Source of the DNA: an uncultured Paracoccaceae bacterium
GTDB lineage: Bacteria > Pseudomonadota > Alphaproteobacteria > Rhodobacterales > Rhodobacteraceae
Assembly (NCBI GenBank): GCA_937132145.1
Contig: CAKZNY010000411.1
Span: 1-12,405, forward strand
Direction: 5' to 3'
Length of the DNA: 12,405 nt
This document shows, one piece after another, positions 1 through 7,873 of the stretch (positions within the stretch are counted from its first letter, which is position 1; every line of letters begins with the position of its first letter). The position numbers were made by a program, and so were the translations under genes. The notes under the pieces were generated by a model. It did no database searches. It was given only the letters and a program-made list of their open reading frames with translations, and was not told where the DNA came from.

Positions 1-754
1 TCTCCACCCCGTCAAAAACCGGTGGCGTGGGGTGCGAGGCCAGAATGCTCAACCGCCGCCCATTGGGTAAAACCACGGGCACATCCCAGTGCGATTTCGA
101 TGATAACCGAAATTCGGACACCACGTTTTCCGTCAAATACGCGCCACCCTCGGCATTCAGTGGCAAGACGGCATCCGGCAAATCCCGCCACTTCAGCGAA
201 GAAAAACTGCGAGCTGCCTGCGTATCAATCGGAAACCGCGACAACAACGCCATCCCCTGACTACCCGGAAACCGCCCGAAACCGAAGGCATCGGCCCACT
301 CGCCCGGCGAACCATCCCCGTCGAGATCCAACCAAGAGGGCACCCCCTCGTTCCCCATTGGGGCATAGAAATATGGATATCCGATGGCATCAACGCCCCG
401 ACCCAACTCTTCGCGAAACGCGTCCAAAGCAAGGTTGGTAAAATCGCTATCAAACTCGTTCAGCAGCAGAATATCCGGACGGACCCGCTGGATAATCGCC
501 ACCACGGCCAACACCTGCGCATCCTTGCCAGACATGATCGCCTTAAACAGCACCCCCGGCCCGCGACGCCCTAACGAGACGTTAAATGTCGCCACGCGAA
601 CCGTTTCGGCGACACTAAAAGTTGTGGAGAAAAGCAGGCAAACCAGAACCGTAATAATCCGGCCTAAGTTTAACCCTGAGCGCGCTGCAATATCCGTGCG
701 ATTTTCAGCATGGCTGATGCGCGTGCAATAAGGCTGGTTGCCATGAACACCCAT
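1..754 (-). CDS. Exported endonuclease/exonuclease/phosphatase (EEP) family protein, C-terminus cut by window edge
   Basis: The minus-strand frame is open from an ATG at 754 to the left edge and continues beyond it. Near residue 54 it reads VRVATFNVSLGR, then VRPDILLLNEFD (the Asn and Glu of the EEP metal site), LDLDGDGSPGEWADAFGFG, GMALLSRFPID, and near the edge ILASHPTPPVFDG. This order fits a secreted EEP subfamily common in Rhodobacterales; its substrate is unknown to me. A signal peptide is clear just before the domain (RIITVLVCLLFSTTFSVA, then ETVRVATFN), so the mature protein is probably periplasmic or secreted. The start is uncertain: the ATG at 754 overlaps the upstream membrane-protein gene by 85 bases and gives an odd 29-residue extension, while the next ordinary start, GTG at 595, would remove the signal peptide. 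An AGGG sits six bases before a TTA codon at 667, where a start would be expected. Probably cotranscribed with the membrane protein and leuCD. Family call firm, start weak. Confidence 0.8.
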   Translation of the reverse strand, partial: MGVHGNQPYCTRISHAENRTDIAARSGLNLGRIITVLVCLLFSTTFSVAETVRVATFNVSLGRRGPGVLFKAIMSGKDAQVLAVVAIIQRVRPDILLLNEFDSDFTNLALDAFREELGRGVDAIGYPYFYAPMGNEGVPSWLDLDGDGSPGEWADAFGFGRFPGSQGMALLSRFPIDTQAARSFSSLKWRDLPDAVLPLNAEGGAYLTENVVSEFRLSSKSHWDVPVVLPNGRRLSILASHPTPPVFDGVE

Positions 755-1464
755 AATGTTGCCGCCCATACCATTACCTGATTATTCTCGAATAGATCGA
801 CCGTAAACCAATCAAATCCATATGTAGGGAGTAATGGTAAAGCATAGATTAACACGATCCCGAGGGCGATATTAAAATACGCGTCACGACGCAGGCGCTT
901 GGGTATAGAACCCTCGTCAGAGGGTTGGAATGTTGGCAAATTCGCCCAAAGGTTAAAGTTCTCGCGGTCCCGTGGCCATCCGAAAACCCACAAAATCAAG
1001 GCGAATAGAAATGTAAGGCCGACGCCGACGATGAAGCTGGTCGTAATACTGTAAACCAGCAAAATAGCGGTCGTATCGGAAAAACGGGAATCTGAAAGTA
1101 TCGCGTCTATCGCCAATGATACCGGACTGTATTTGAAATCGAGCACCTGCGCCCCTTGTTGCGCCCACCCCACCAAAACGGAGTCACTTAGCCCCAGCTC
1201 GACCGCGCGACAGACCAGCGTGATCGTCACAACCTGCATAGCAATCGTGAAGGCCCTGAACCGATTATATGGCGGCGCATGGCGGAAATCGACGAAGCCC
1301 GGCGTGCTTGAACCGTACTCGAAAAACGTGAACATGCCGATGATGGCACCAATGACCAGCGCAAACTCTACCGCCCCCTGCGATGCAGAGGGAAGCACGA
1401 GCGACGGGATCGCAGCAACGACTACGACCCAAAGTGCCCTGAAAATTGCCCCCAATAGGCGCAT
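670..1464 (-). CDS. Conserved multi-pass membrane protein of unknown function
   Basis: Encodes 264 residues from the ATG at 1464. An upstream in-frame ATG at 1566 would add 34 polar residues and overlap the end of leuD by 53 bases, so I prefer 1464, where AGGCG lies just upstream and translation runs straight into the first membrane helix. About six hydrophobic segments are visible, near residues 4-25, 31-50, 70-92, 131-161, 195-213 and 229-249. A polar loop around 162-194 (WPRDRENFNLWANLPTF) separates the fourth and fifth. I recognise no catalytic or transport motif. It follows leuD by 49 bases and is followed directly by the exported phosphatase-fold gene, so the three are probably on one transcript, but that does not show a role in leucine synthesis. 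I have the impression that this neighbour pair recurs next to leuCD in roseobacters; this is unchecked. That it is an inner-membrane protein is clear; its function is not. Confidence 0.8.
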   Translation of the reverse strand: MRLLGAIFRALWVVVVAAIPSLVLPSASQGAVEFALVIGAIIGMFTFFEYGSSTPGFVDFRHAPPYNRFRAFTIAMQVVTITLVCRAVELGLSDSVLVGWAQQGAQVLDFKYSPVSLAIDAILSDSRFSDTTAILLVYSITTSFIVGVGLTFLFALILWVFGWPRDRENFNLWANLPTFQPSDEGSIPKRLRRDAYFNIALGIVLIYALPLLPTYGFDWFTVDLFENNQVMVWAATLWVFMATSLIARASAMLKIARILQRAQG

Positions 1465-1513
1465 ATACGCCTGCCCCGTTCCTGTTGTAGCCGCGCTAAC
1501 GCGTGGCCTGACT

Positions 1514-2119
1514 TCAAACCCAGGGCGTTGCCGCCCTGTACTGCTTCTCGAACGCGTCAATTGCATCTGATTTTTGCATGGTCAAGCCAATATCATCCAG
1601 CCCGTTCATCAAACAATGCTTCTTGAACGCGTCTACCGTGAACTCTATCTTACCACCGTCAGGACCAGTAATAACCTGACTTTCTAAATCAACCGTTACC
1701 ACTGCATTAGCCCCACGGCCAGCGTCATCCATCAATTTGTCGACATCTTCCTGCGGTAAAATTATGGGCAGGATTCCATTTTTGAAACAATTGTTAAAAA
1801 AGATATCGGCAAAACTTGTGGATATTACTACACGAATTCCGAAATCGAGCAAGGCCCAAGGTGCATGTTCACGTGAGGAACCACAGCCAAAGTTATCACC
1901 TGCAACAATAATCTGCGAATTACGGTAGGCTGGTTGGTTCAAAATGAAGTCAGGAATTTCACTTCCATCCACATTGAAACGCATCTCGTCAAACAGGTTT
2001 TTACCGAGACCGGAACGCTTGATCGTCTTCAAAAACAGTTTCGGAATAATCATATCCGTGTCGATATTAATCAGCGGCATAGGTGCCGCAACGCCGGTTA
2101 CTTTAGTGAATTTTTCCAT
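1514..2119 (-). CDS. leuD: 3-isopropylmalate dehydratase small subunit
   Basis: Encodes 201 residues, the usual length for LeuD. With LeuC it forms isopropylmalate isomerase, which converts 2-isopropylmalate to 3-isopropylmalate in leucine synthesis in the cytoplasm. The N-terminus has [13 protein letters not shown] (residues 15-27). The small-subunit signature [19 protein letters not shown] covers residues 72-90, followed by [17 protein letters not shown]. The C-terminus contains [12 protein letters not shown], typical of proteobacterial LeuD. The start at 2119 is supported by a strong AAGGAG about eight bases upstream. It begins 12 bases after the leuC stop, so the two are cotranscribed. 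One oddity: over 1741-2100 I counted 155 G/C in 360 bases (43%), against 247 in 420 (59%) in the facing part of leuC, although the protein looks native to this group. Confidence 0.97.
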   Translation of the reverse strand: MEKFTKVTGVAAPMPLINIDTDMIIPKLFLKTIKRSGLGKNLFDEMRFNVDGSEIPDFILNQPAYRNSQIIVAGDNFGCGSSREHAPWALLDFGIRVVISTSFADIFFNNCFKNGILPIILPQEDVDKLMDDAGRGANAVVTVDLESQVITGPDGGKIEFTVDAFKKHCLMNGLDDIGLTMQKSDAIDAFEKQYRAATPWV

Positions 2120-2131
2120 TTTCCGAACTCC

Positions 2132-3535
<1,404 letters not shown>

Positions 3536-3579
3536 GGTTTTCTCCCGCGTAAGTGTTGATTGTATTTCGAGTGACAGGG

Positions 3580-3643
3580 CGCGCGCAGCTCAGGCGTCAG
3601 CAGCCAACCTCAACACCTCGGCGTGAAAACGCCACGGCGCGCG
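3580..3643 (-). promoter_or_regulatory. GC-rich inverted repeats in the leuC leader
   Basis: Two structures could form in the leuC leader RNA. A small hairpin has a 5-bp stem, GGCGT at 3620-3624 with ACGCC at 3629-3633, and a 4-base loop. A longer-range 7-bp pairing joins GCGCGCG at 3637-3643 to CGCGCGC at 3580-3586 and encloses the small hairpin and the end of the short ORF. No run of U follows, so this is not a standard intrinsic terminator. Control of leuCD by these structures is only an inference; GC-rich repeats of this length can occur by chance. Confidence 0.25.
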
Positions 3644-3682
3644 AGTGTGGTCATCCATGTCAAAAACTTTTTTCATGAACAT
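3590..3682 (-). CDS. Possible 30-codon leader or small protein upstream of leuC
   Basis: A minus-strand ORF starts with ATG TTC ATG at 3682 and ends at TGA in 3590-3592, 54 bases before the leuC start. It would encode a 30-residue peptide beginning MFMKKVFDMDDHTRAPWRF and ending in EVLRLAADA. Only two Leu codons (both TTG, near the end) are present, so it is not a classic Leu-rich attenuation peptide. I see no good ribosome-binding site before either ATG. The ORF overlaps a GC-rich hairpin and part of a longer inverted repeat, so selection on RNA structure could equally explain the region. It may be a chance ORF. Confidence 0.3.
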   Translation of the reverse strand: MFMKKVFDMDDHTRAPWRFHAEVLRLAADA

Positions 3683-3719
3683 CGTTTACAGGGGAATTGA
3701 GCGCGGGGCAAGATAAAGG

Positions 3720-4649
3720 CTAAAGTAGCCGCAACTGCTTTGCACCGACAATATGCTCCATCACTTCAATTACAGTTATCTCTTTTGTCAGCCCACCGGC
3801 GCCCAGCCTTTGCGTTTCAAGAAGTCGGCATTTTAGCGTATCGTTTTTGGAGAATGCGATTTGGTTGGTGTCAATTTTATTCAAAAATACAGCGTCTTCC
3901 ATCGACGCGGTAAACGGTTTTTCGCCTCCGTCCGTAAAACGCCATTTGTAATCACCACGAAACGATGATGTCACAATTTTCAAAAATACAATTCTTTCTT
4001 TTTCAATTTCCAGCACATCCTCGTCCGATTGCTCGGGAACTCGGAACGAATCCCTGTCGTTTGAGTTGAGTTGTAGTTCGTCTTCTGCACCTTTTCGACC
4101 AATTCGGAAGGTTTCAACACCCTGTACGCCCAATGACTTATTGGCAAAATCCTCCACCGCTTGGCGAGTCGGCAGATCCTCCAATAGCGAAATTGTCCGG
4201 TTATCAACTGTGATATACGTTCTATTGACCGTAATAGTCGTAGTGCCATTGTCATTGGAACTTACTTTATCTGGCTTTTTCCCCCGCATAAATTTAATTG
4301 CAAAAAACAAGCCGACAGCCATAGTTCCGCCGATTTTCCCCCCATTCAGAATTAATTCCAGTAGTTGATTTGCTGCCACTACTCGGTCAGGACTATCAAC
4401 AACAGCGTCCAGCATATCTAAAACTGCGCCAGCCATCGAGACATCAAGATTAAGAAGCACACTAAAGCTTCCATGATCTGTAGCCCGCATCGTCAATCTG
4501 GCTTCTGTGCGATCACCATTTACAACTTTATTTGCAGCTTGAACAACTTCTCCAAGCGCTAACAACGCGGGCGCTAAGTCGTTAACGGCAATCTCGCCAT
4601 TGTCAAAAACTTTACCCTCAAAGGCGATGCTAAATTCAGAGCTGCTCAT
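3720..4649 (-). CDS. Orphan protein of unknown function with a central hydrophobic segment
   Basis: Encodes 309 residues; GAGAG lies a few bases before the ATG at 4649. The N-terminal part reads FSIAFEGKVFDNGEIAV, then DLAPALLALGEVVQAANKVVNGD (residues 25-46), then strand-like sequence ending in SFSVLLNLDV. A hydrophobic stretch at about 103-121 (GGKIGGTMAVGLFFAIKFM), followed by RGKK, could be one membrane helix. A polar region and a C-terminal beta-rich part follow, with IVTSSFRGDYKWRFTDG (225-241), EDAVFLNKID and ITVIEVMEHI. I have the impression of a scattered family of uncharacterised bacterial proteins with the same LAPALLALGE...AN...NGD opening, but I name no family. It is markedly AT-rich: 46 G/C in 120 bases at 4201-4320 (38%). 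It has 70-80-base gaps on the DUF6653 side and 184 bases on the leuC side. Composition and isolation suggest horizontal acquisition. That it is a real gene is well supported by length and codon structure; its function is unknown. Confidence 0.85.
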   Translation of the reverse strand: MSSSEFSIAFEGKVFDNGEIAVNDLAPALLALGEVVQAANKVVNGDRTEARLTMRATDHGSFSVLLNLDVSMAGAVLDMLDAVVDSPDRVVAANQLLELILNGGKIGGTMAVGLFFAIKFMRGKKPDKVSSNDNGTTTITVNRTYITVDNRTISLLEDLPTRQAVEDFANKSLGVQGVETFRIGRKGAEDELQLNSNDRDSFRVPEQSDEDVLEIEKERIVFLKIVTSSFRGDYKWRFTDGGEKPFTASMEDAVFLNKIDTNQIAFSKNDTLKCRLLETQRLGAGGLTKEITVIEVMEHIVGAKQLRLL

Positions 4650-4727
4650 ATTTGATCTCTCGTTTTTTCGCTAAATCATGAATCGGCAGCTTGTGGCACG
4701 TCAACCCTGATCGCCGCTAGGCAACGT

Positions 4728-5234
4728 TCATCGCAGCCATGCCGCATATTCAGGGTGCTCCTTGGCCATATCGTTAAAAAGCCAGACGATACGATCCAGA
4801 AACCACATCTTGAAAACCATGATCAGAACAATACCGAGTATGGTTGGCCAAATCTCAAGTTTCCACAGGCCGTAAATCACAAAAGGCATCCCCGTGGCCG
4901 AGAAGCTGGTCAATATAATCGCCGCCCTCGCATGATGTTCAGGAATCGGAGTAACCTTGCGCGCCAGCCAAACCCGCTCGCCCATCACAGCCCGAGAACC
5001 CCATGATTTGGTCGATTTCGGCGCCGGAAACGCCCGTGGATTATACCGCGTCCACACCGCCAACACCAAAACCAACGCCAAAGACCACCACCCCAGCCAG
5101 ACCCTCGACCAGATCGCCAGTGCCAGCAAGGGCAGGATTATGAACCGCGTCCAGACGCTCCACGGATTGGCGTGCCGCAGCCAGGTTTCGTCGTCCATAC
5201 CCATCGCGTCAGCCATTGCTTTGATCGGTTTCAT
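4728..5234 (-). CDS. DUF6653-family small membrane protein
   Basis: Encodes 168 residues. The opening MGMDDETWLRHANPWSVWTRF (from residue 11), followed by PLLALAIWSRVWLGWWSLALVLVLAVWTRYNPR, is the pattern I associate with DUF6653. Hydrophobic segments lie near residues 31-47, 48-62, 103-121 and 128-144, which suggests about four membrane helices with a polar loop around 63-100 (SWGSRAVMGERVWLARK). Its role is unknown. The start is firm: GGAGG sits five bases before the ATG at 5234. It begins nine bases after the stop of the M32 carboxypeptidase gene, so the two are very probably cotranscribed and perhaps translationally coupled; this alone does not show that they work together. The family name is from memory of the motif. 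Confidence 0.85.
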   Translation of the reverse strand: MKPIKAMADAMGMDDETWLRHANPWSVWTRFIILPLLALAIWSRVWLGWWSLALVLVLAVWTRYNPRAFPAPKSTKSWGSRAVMGERVWLARKVTPIPEHHARAAIILTSFSATGMPFVIYGLWKLEIWPTILGIVLIMVFKMWFLDRIVWLFNDMAKEHPEYAAWLR

Positions 5235-5243
5235 GGTAGCCTC

Positions 5244-6728
5244 CTATAAGTCGTAAAGGTCCGTAAACTTCTTATTCAGATACGCCATCAACGGTTTCTC
5301 GGTTGCCGTATGACCAACAGCATCCTTGATAATTTGCTCGGGTGACGCAAGGCGCGCCTTTTGGTGGATGTTTTCACCCAGCCACGCCAAAGCCTCGCCC
5401 GTTTCTCCTTTGCAAAAATACTCATCAAGCGCCGGAATATCTTCGGTCATCTTTGCGAATAATTCGCCCGCATAGATGTTACCCAGCGAATAGGTTGGAA
5501 AATACCCGAACAGCCCCACGGACCAGTGGACATCCTGCAACACCCCGTGCGCCGCGTCCGGTACTTCGACACCAAAATCGCGTTTGAAATTGTCGTTCCA
5601 TGCGGCCTCAAGATCAGCGACCTGCAGTTCGTTGCGGATCAACGCGCGCTCCAGCTCGAACCGCATCAGAATGTGGAGGTTATAATGCAGCTCGTCCGCC
5701 TCGGTCCGAATGAAACCAGCTTGCACACGGTTGACGGTACGGTACAACGCCTCGCCATCCTTCAGGCCGAAATCACCCATTTCATCGCGCATGACGCCAA
5801 ACATCCACTCGCAGAACGCACGACTGCGGCCGATCTGGTTTTCCAGCATCCGCGACTGGCTTTCATGCACCCCCATGGAGGCGTATTTCCCTGCCGGTTG
5901 CATCGCCAGCTCCGCAGGCATGCCCTGTTCGTATTTCGAATGGCCAACCTCGTGAATCGTCGAATAGAAACAATTGAACACGTTCTTGGGGTCCACCCGC
6001 GTGGTAATCCGCGAGTCGTTATTGCTGCCGGAACTAAACGGGTGCACCGCCAGATCAATCCGGCCAGCGTTCCAATCATATTCAAACGCCGTTGCCAGAC
6101 GATTTGCAACGGCCATCTGCACATCTGCACCAAATTCGCCCTGAACGGTCGGCACATCCATGCCCTTATCGGCAATCGCCTCGCGCAATTCCGTCAGGCC
6201 GGGCCGCAGTCGCCCCAGCAGTTCCGCCAGAGGCGCGGACTTCATTCCCGGCTCGTAATCGTTCAACAGCGCATCATAAAGATCGCCACCATCGGCCAGA
6301 CACGCCGCTTCTTGTCGGCGCAAATCCAGAACCTTTTCCAACGTCGGCGCGAAGGCCGCAAAGTCATTCGCCGCCCGCGCATCTGCCCAAACCTGTTGCG
6401 AGGCGGACGTTACCAGCGCAATCTCGCGCGCCAGATCCGCAGGGATCTTGCTAGAGCGCGCATAAGTCTTCTTCGCCTCGGCCACGTTCACCTTGCCCGC
6501 AACATCCAGCGTATCTACGTCAATGGAATCGAACCACTCGGGCATACGATCATCCGTGTTGCGCGCATGAATAACCGATTCCAGTGCCGCATTCTGCTCG
6601 GCCCGCTGGGCATTACCCTTGCGCGGCATCATCACCTCTTGGTCCCACATAATCAGCCCCCCGATCTGATCCAATGCAGAGGTGGTTTTCAGGTGGTCAA
6701 GCAAAGTGTCATAAGCAGAGTTAGTCAT
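5244..6728 (-). CDS. Carboxypeptidase M32 (thermostable carboxypeptidase Taq type)
   Basis: Encodes 494 residues from the ATG at 6728, matching the roughly 500-residue M32 family. These cytoplasmic zinc enzymes remove C-terminal amino acids from peptides. The zinc site is complete: HEVGH at 259-263 (in STIHEVGHSKYEQG) and the third ligand E289 in HESQSR, 29 residues after the HEXXH glutamate, the usual spacing. Other family signatures are HPFSSG (229-234), RITTRVDP, RTEADELHYNLHI (341-353) and DVHWSVGLFGYFPTYSLG (399-416). Upstream in-frame ATGs at 6740 and 6821 exist, but the last would run into the regulator gene and adds a non-family hydrophobic tail; 6728 has GGA at a normal distance and starts just before the conserved region. 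A DUF6653 gene follows after nine bases, and the LysR gene ends 67 bases upstream on the same strand. No residue needed for catalysis is missing. Confidence 0.95.
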   Translation of the reverse strand: MTNSAYDTLLDHLKTTSALDQIGGLIMWDQEVMMPRKGNAQRAEQNAALESVIHARNTDDRMPEWFDSIDVDTLDVAGKVNVAEAKKTYARSSKIPADLAREIALVTSASQQVWADARAANDFAAFAPTLEKVLDLRRQEAACLADGGDLYDALLNDYEPGMKSAPLAELLGRLRPGLTELREAIADKGMDVPTVQGEFGADVQMAVANRLATAFEYDWNAGRIDLAVHPFSSGSNNDSRITTRVDPKNVFNCFYSTIHEVGHSKYEQGMPAELAMQPAGKYASMGVHESQSRMLENQIGRSRAFCEWMFGVMRDEMGDFGLKDGEALYRTVNRVQAGFIRTEADELHYNLHILMRFELERALIRNELQVADLEAAWNDNFKRDFGVEVPDAAHGVLQDVHWSVGLFGYFPTYSLGNIYAGELFAKMTEDIPALDEYFCKGETGEALAWLGENIHQKARLASPEQIIKDAVGHTATEKPLMAYLNKKFTDLYDL

Positions 6729-6795
6729 ATTTGGTTCCATAAATGTGAAAGTTTGTAAAAAAATCGTAATCCCCAAAATTATGGAGCCGTTAGTC

Positions 6796-7716
6796 TCAAG
6801 AAGGGAAAACATCACCCACATCTGATTTAGGTGCCATTCCCATATCCGCGATGGTGCGACGCATTACATTGCAAAACCGGACCGTAGCCGGTGTTGGTTT
6901 GCGGTTATCGTTCCAAATAAGATAAATACTCCGCCAATACTCGTTGCCTTCCGGCACGCGAAACACCAGATCCGAGGGCAACGAAATGCCGCCAAGCTCG
7001 GGCATCGGTGACACGTATTCGCCGCCACGGACGAAGGCTTGAATCGATAGCGCGCTCATCACATGCAACCGCGCGCTGGTGACGGCTTTCCTGATCTCGG
7101 GCTCCTGAATTTTGTTACACAAGAAGTGCGAAATCATTCGGGTTTTAGCCACATCCGACCAGTATAAATTCACCTTGCGGCCAAGCTCGCTGTCGCGGGC
7201 ACAAAGCAATCCAATCCGGTCTGTTAGAATAACGGAGTGCCTTATACTGGAACTCCCCCATAGCACCAATTCGTTCACGATGCCGATATCGACGGTTTCC
7301 GCACGAACACCCGCGATTGCCGACTCGTTGGTTAAGTCATCAATATCAACGCGTATGTTCGGGTTTTCTTTGTGCAATATTTTCACGACATTTGGCATCA
7401 AATTCGCCGCCGCTGCGGGGATCACAGCCGCGCGTACCTGACCTTCACCAGATTCTGCAAAATGCACTATAGAAGTGACCGTGCCGTCAAAATGCGCCAG
7501 CTCGCGCTTGGCTTCGCCCAATGTATGCACGCCAAGTTCGGTTAACTGGTTTTTTCTGTCCGTCAGGAACAACGGTGCACCCAGTTCTGCTTCGAATTGC
7601 TTCAACATCATCGAAACCGCCGCCGGCGAGCGCTTTAGCACCTTCGCAGCATTCGCAAGATTGCCAGCTTCCGCCACCTCTACGAAATATCGTAGCATTT
7701 CTGTCTTAATAGCCAT
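6796..7716 (-). CDS. LysR-family transcriptional regulator
   Basis: Encodes 306 residues, the usual LysR length. The N-terminal winged helix-turn-helix is clear: MLRYFVEVAEAGNLANAAKV, then LKRSPAAVSMMLKQFEAELGAPLF (about residues 7-51), followed by TELGVHTLGEAKRELAHF, the linker helix. The rest reads as a periplasmic-binding-protein-like effector domain, with VRAAVIPAAAANLMPNVVKIL and NPNIRVDIDDLTNESAIAGV. The inducer cannot be told from sequence. The start at 7716 follows GAGG at a good distance. It diverges from the pmbA operon and lies upstream of the M32 carboxypeptidase on its own strand, so either could be a target. A T-N11-A-type site just upstream (7733-7745) would suit self-repression; this is inference. 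Confidence 0.93.
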   Translation of the reverse strand: MAIKTEMLRYFVEVAEAGNLANAAKVLKRSPAAVSMMLKQFEAELGAPLFLTDRKNQLTELGVHTLGEAKRELAHFDGTVTSIVHFAESGEGQVRAAVIPAAAANLMPNVVKILHKENPNIRVDIDDLTNESAIAGVRAETVDIGIVNELVLWGSSSIRHSVILTDRIGLLCARDSELGRKVNLYWSDVAKTRMISHFLCNKIQEPEIRKAVTSARLHVMSALSIQAFVRGGEYVSPMPELGGISLPSDLVFRVPEGNEYWRSIYLIWNDNRKPTPATVRFCNVMRRTIADMGMAPKSDVGDVFPS

Positions 7717-7732
7717 AATAAATCCTCGTTAA

Positions 7733-7745
7733 TATACTTTGCATA
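7733..7745. promoter_or_regulatory. Candidate LysR-type T-N11-A site
   Basis: TATACTTTGCATA is a 13-base imperfect dyad with the T-N11-A form that LysR proteins often bind. Four of its five arm positions pair. It lies 17 bases upstream of the lysR-type start codon, where binding would block the gene's own expression. The region is AT-rich and such a motif arises easily by chance, so this is tentative. Confidence 0.22.
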
Positions 7746-7800
7746 CATTACCTTAAGTTTTTCTGAAAGTATTTTCATATTGGCGGTTTTTCATAAAAAA

Positions 7801-7866
7801 CCCGTTCAGAGGGTGAAAACAATCACGCAGTGCTATACAGGGTGTTCAACATTAATTCTGAACGGG
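7801..7866. repeat. 10-bp perfect inverted repeat flanking the pmbA promoter/leader
   Basis: CCCGTTCAGA at 7801-7810 is exactly repeated in inverse orientation as TCTGAACGGG at 7857-7866, with 46 bases between the arms. The right arm ends seven bases before the pmbA ATG and its last bases (CGGG) touch the probable ribosome-binding site (GGGA). If transcription starts upstream of 7801, the pair would form a stem that hides the ribosome-binding site; if it starts within the loop, the repeat would act as DNA, for example as paired operator half-sites. The repeat is seen directly; its role is inferred. Confidence 0.5.
7831..7839 (+). promoter_or_regulatory. Candidate extended -10 element of the pmbA operon
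   Basis: TGCTATACA resembles an extended -10 (TG, one base, then TATACA), about 35 bases before the pmbA start. No good -35 box stands at the usual distance: the bases at 7811-7818 read GGGTGAAA. If used, the leader RNA would be about 28 bases and would contain only the right arm of the inverted repeat. A prediction by eye only. Confidence 0.28.
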
Positions 7867-7873
7867 AAACCCG

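Noticed and set aside
1465..1566. N-terminal extension of the membrane protein from ATG 1566
   Set aside because: It overlaps the leuD end by 53 bases and adds 34 polar, Arg-rich residues; the ATG at 1464 starts right at the first membrane segment.
3620..3633. Intrinsic terminator before leuC
   Set aside because: The stem is only 5 bp and no U-run follows on the transcribed strand, so termination there is not supported.
5526..6758. Long plus-strand open frame (410 codons) opposite the M32 carboxypeptidase gene
   Set aside because: It lies wholly antisense to a gene with a complete zinc site. Its translation is rich in Arg, His, Gln and Ile with no domain pattern, as expected of a complementary-strand shadow.
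6729..6821. N-terminal extension of the M32 carboxypeptidase from ATG 6821
   Set aside because: It would overlap the end of the regulator gene by 26 bases and add a hydrophobic tail not seen in M32 enzymes, which are cytoplasmic; the ATG at 6728 has a suitable ribosome-binding site.
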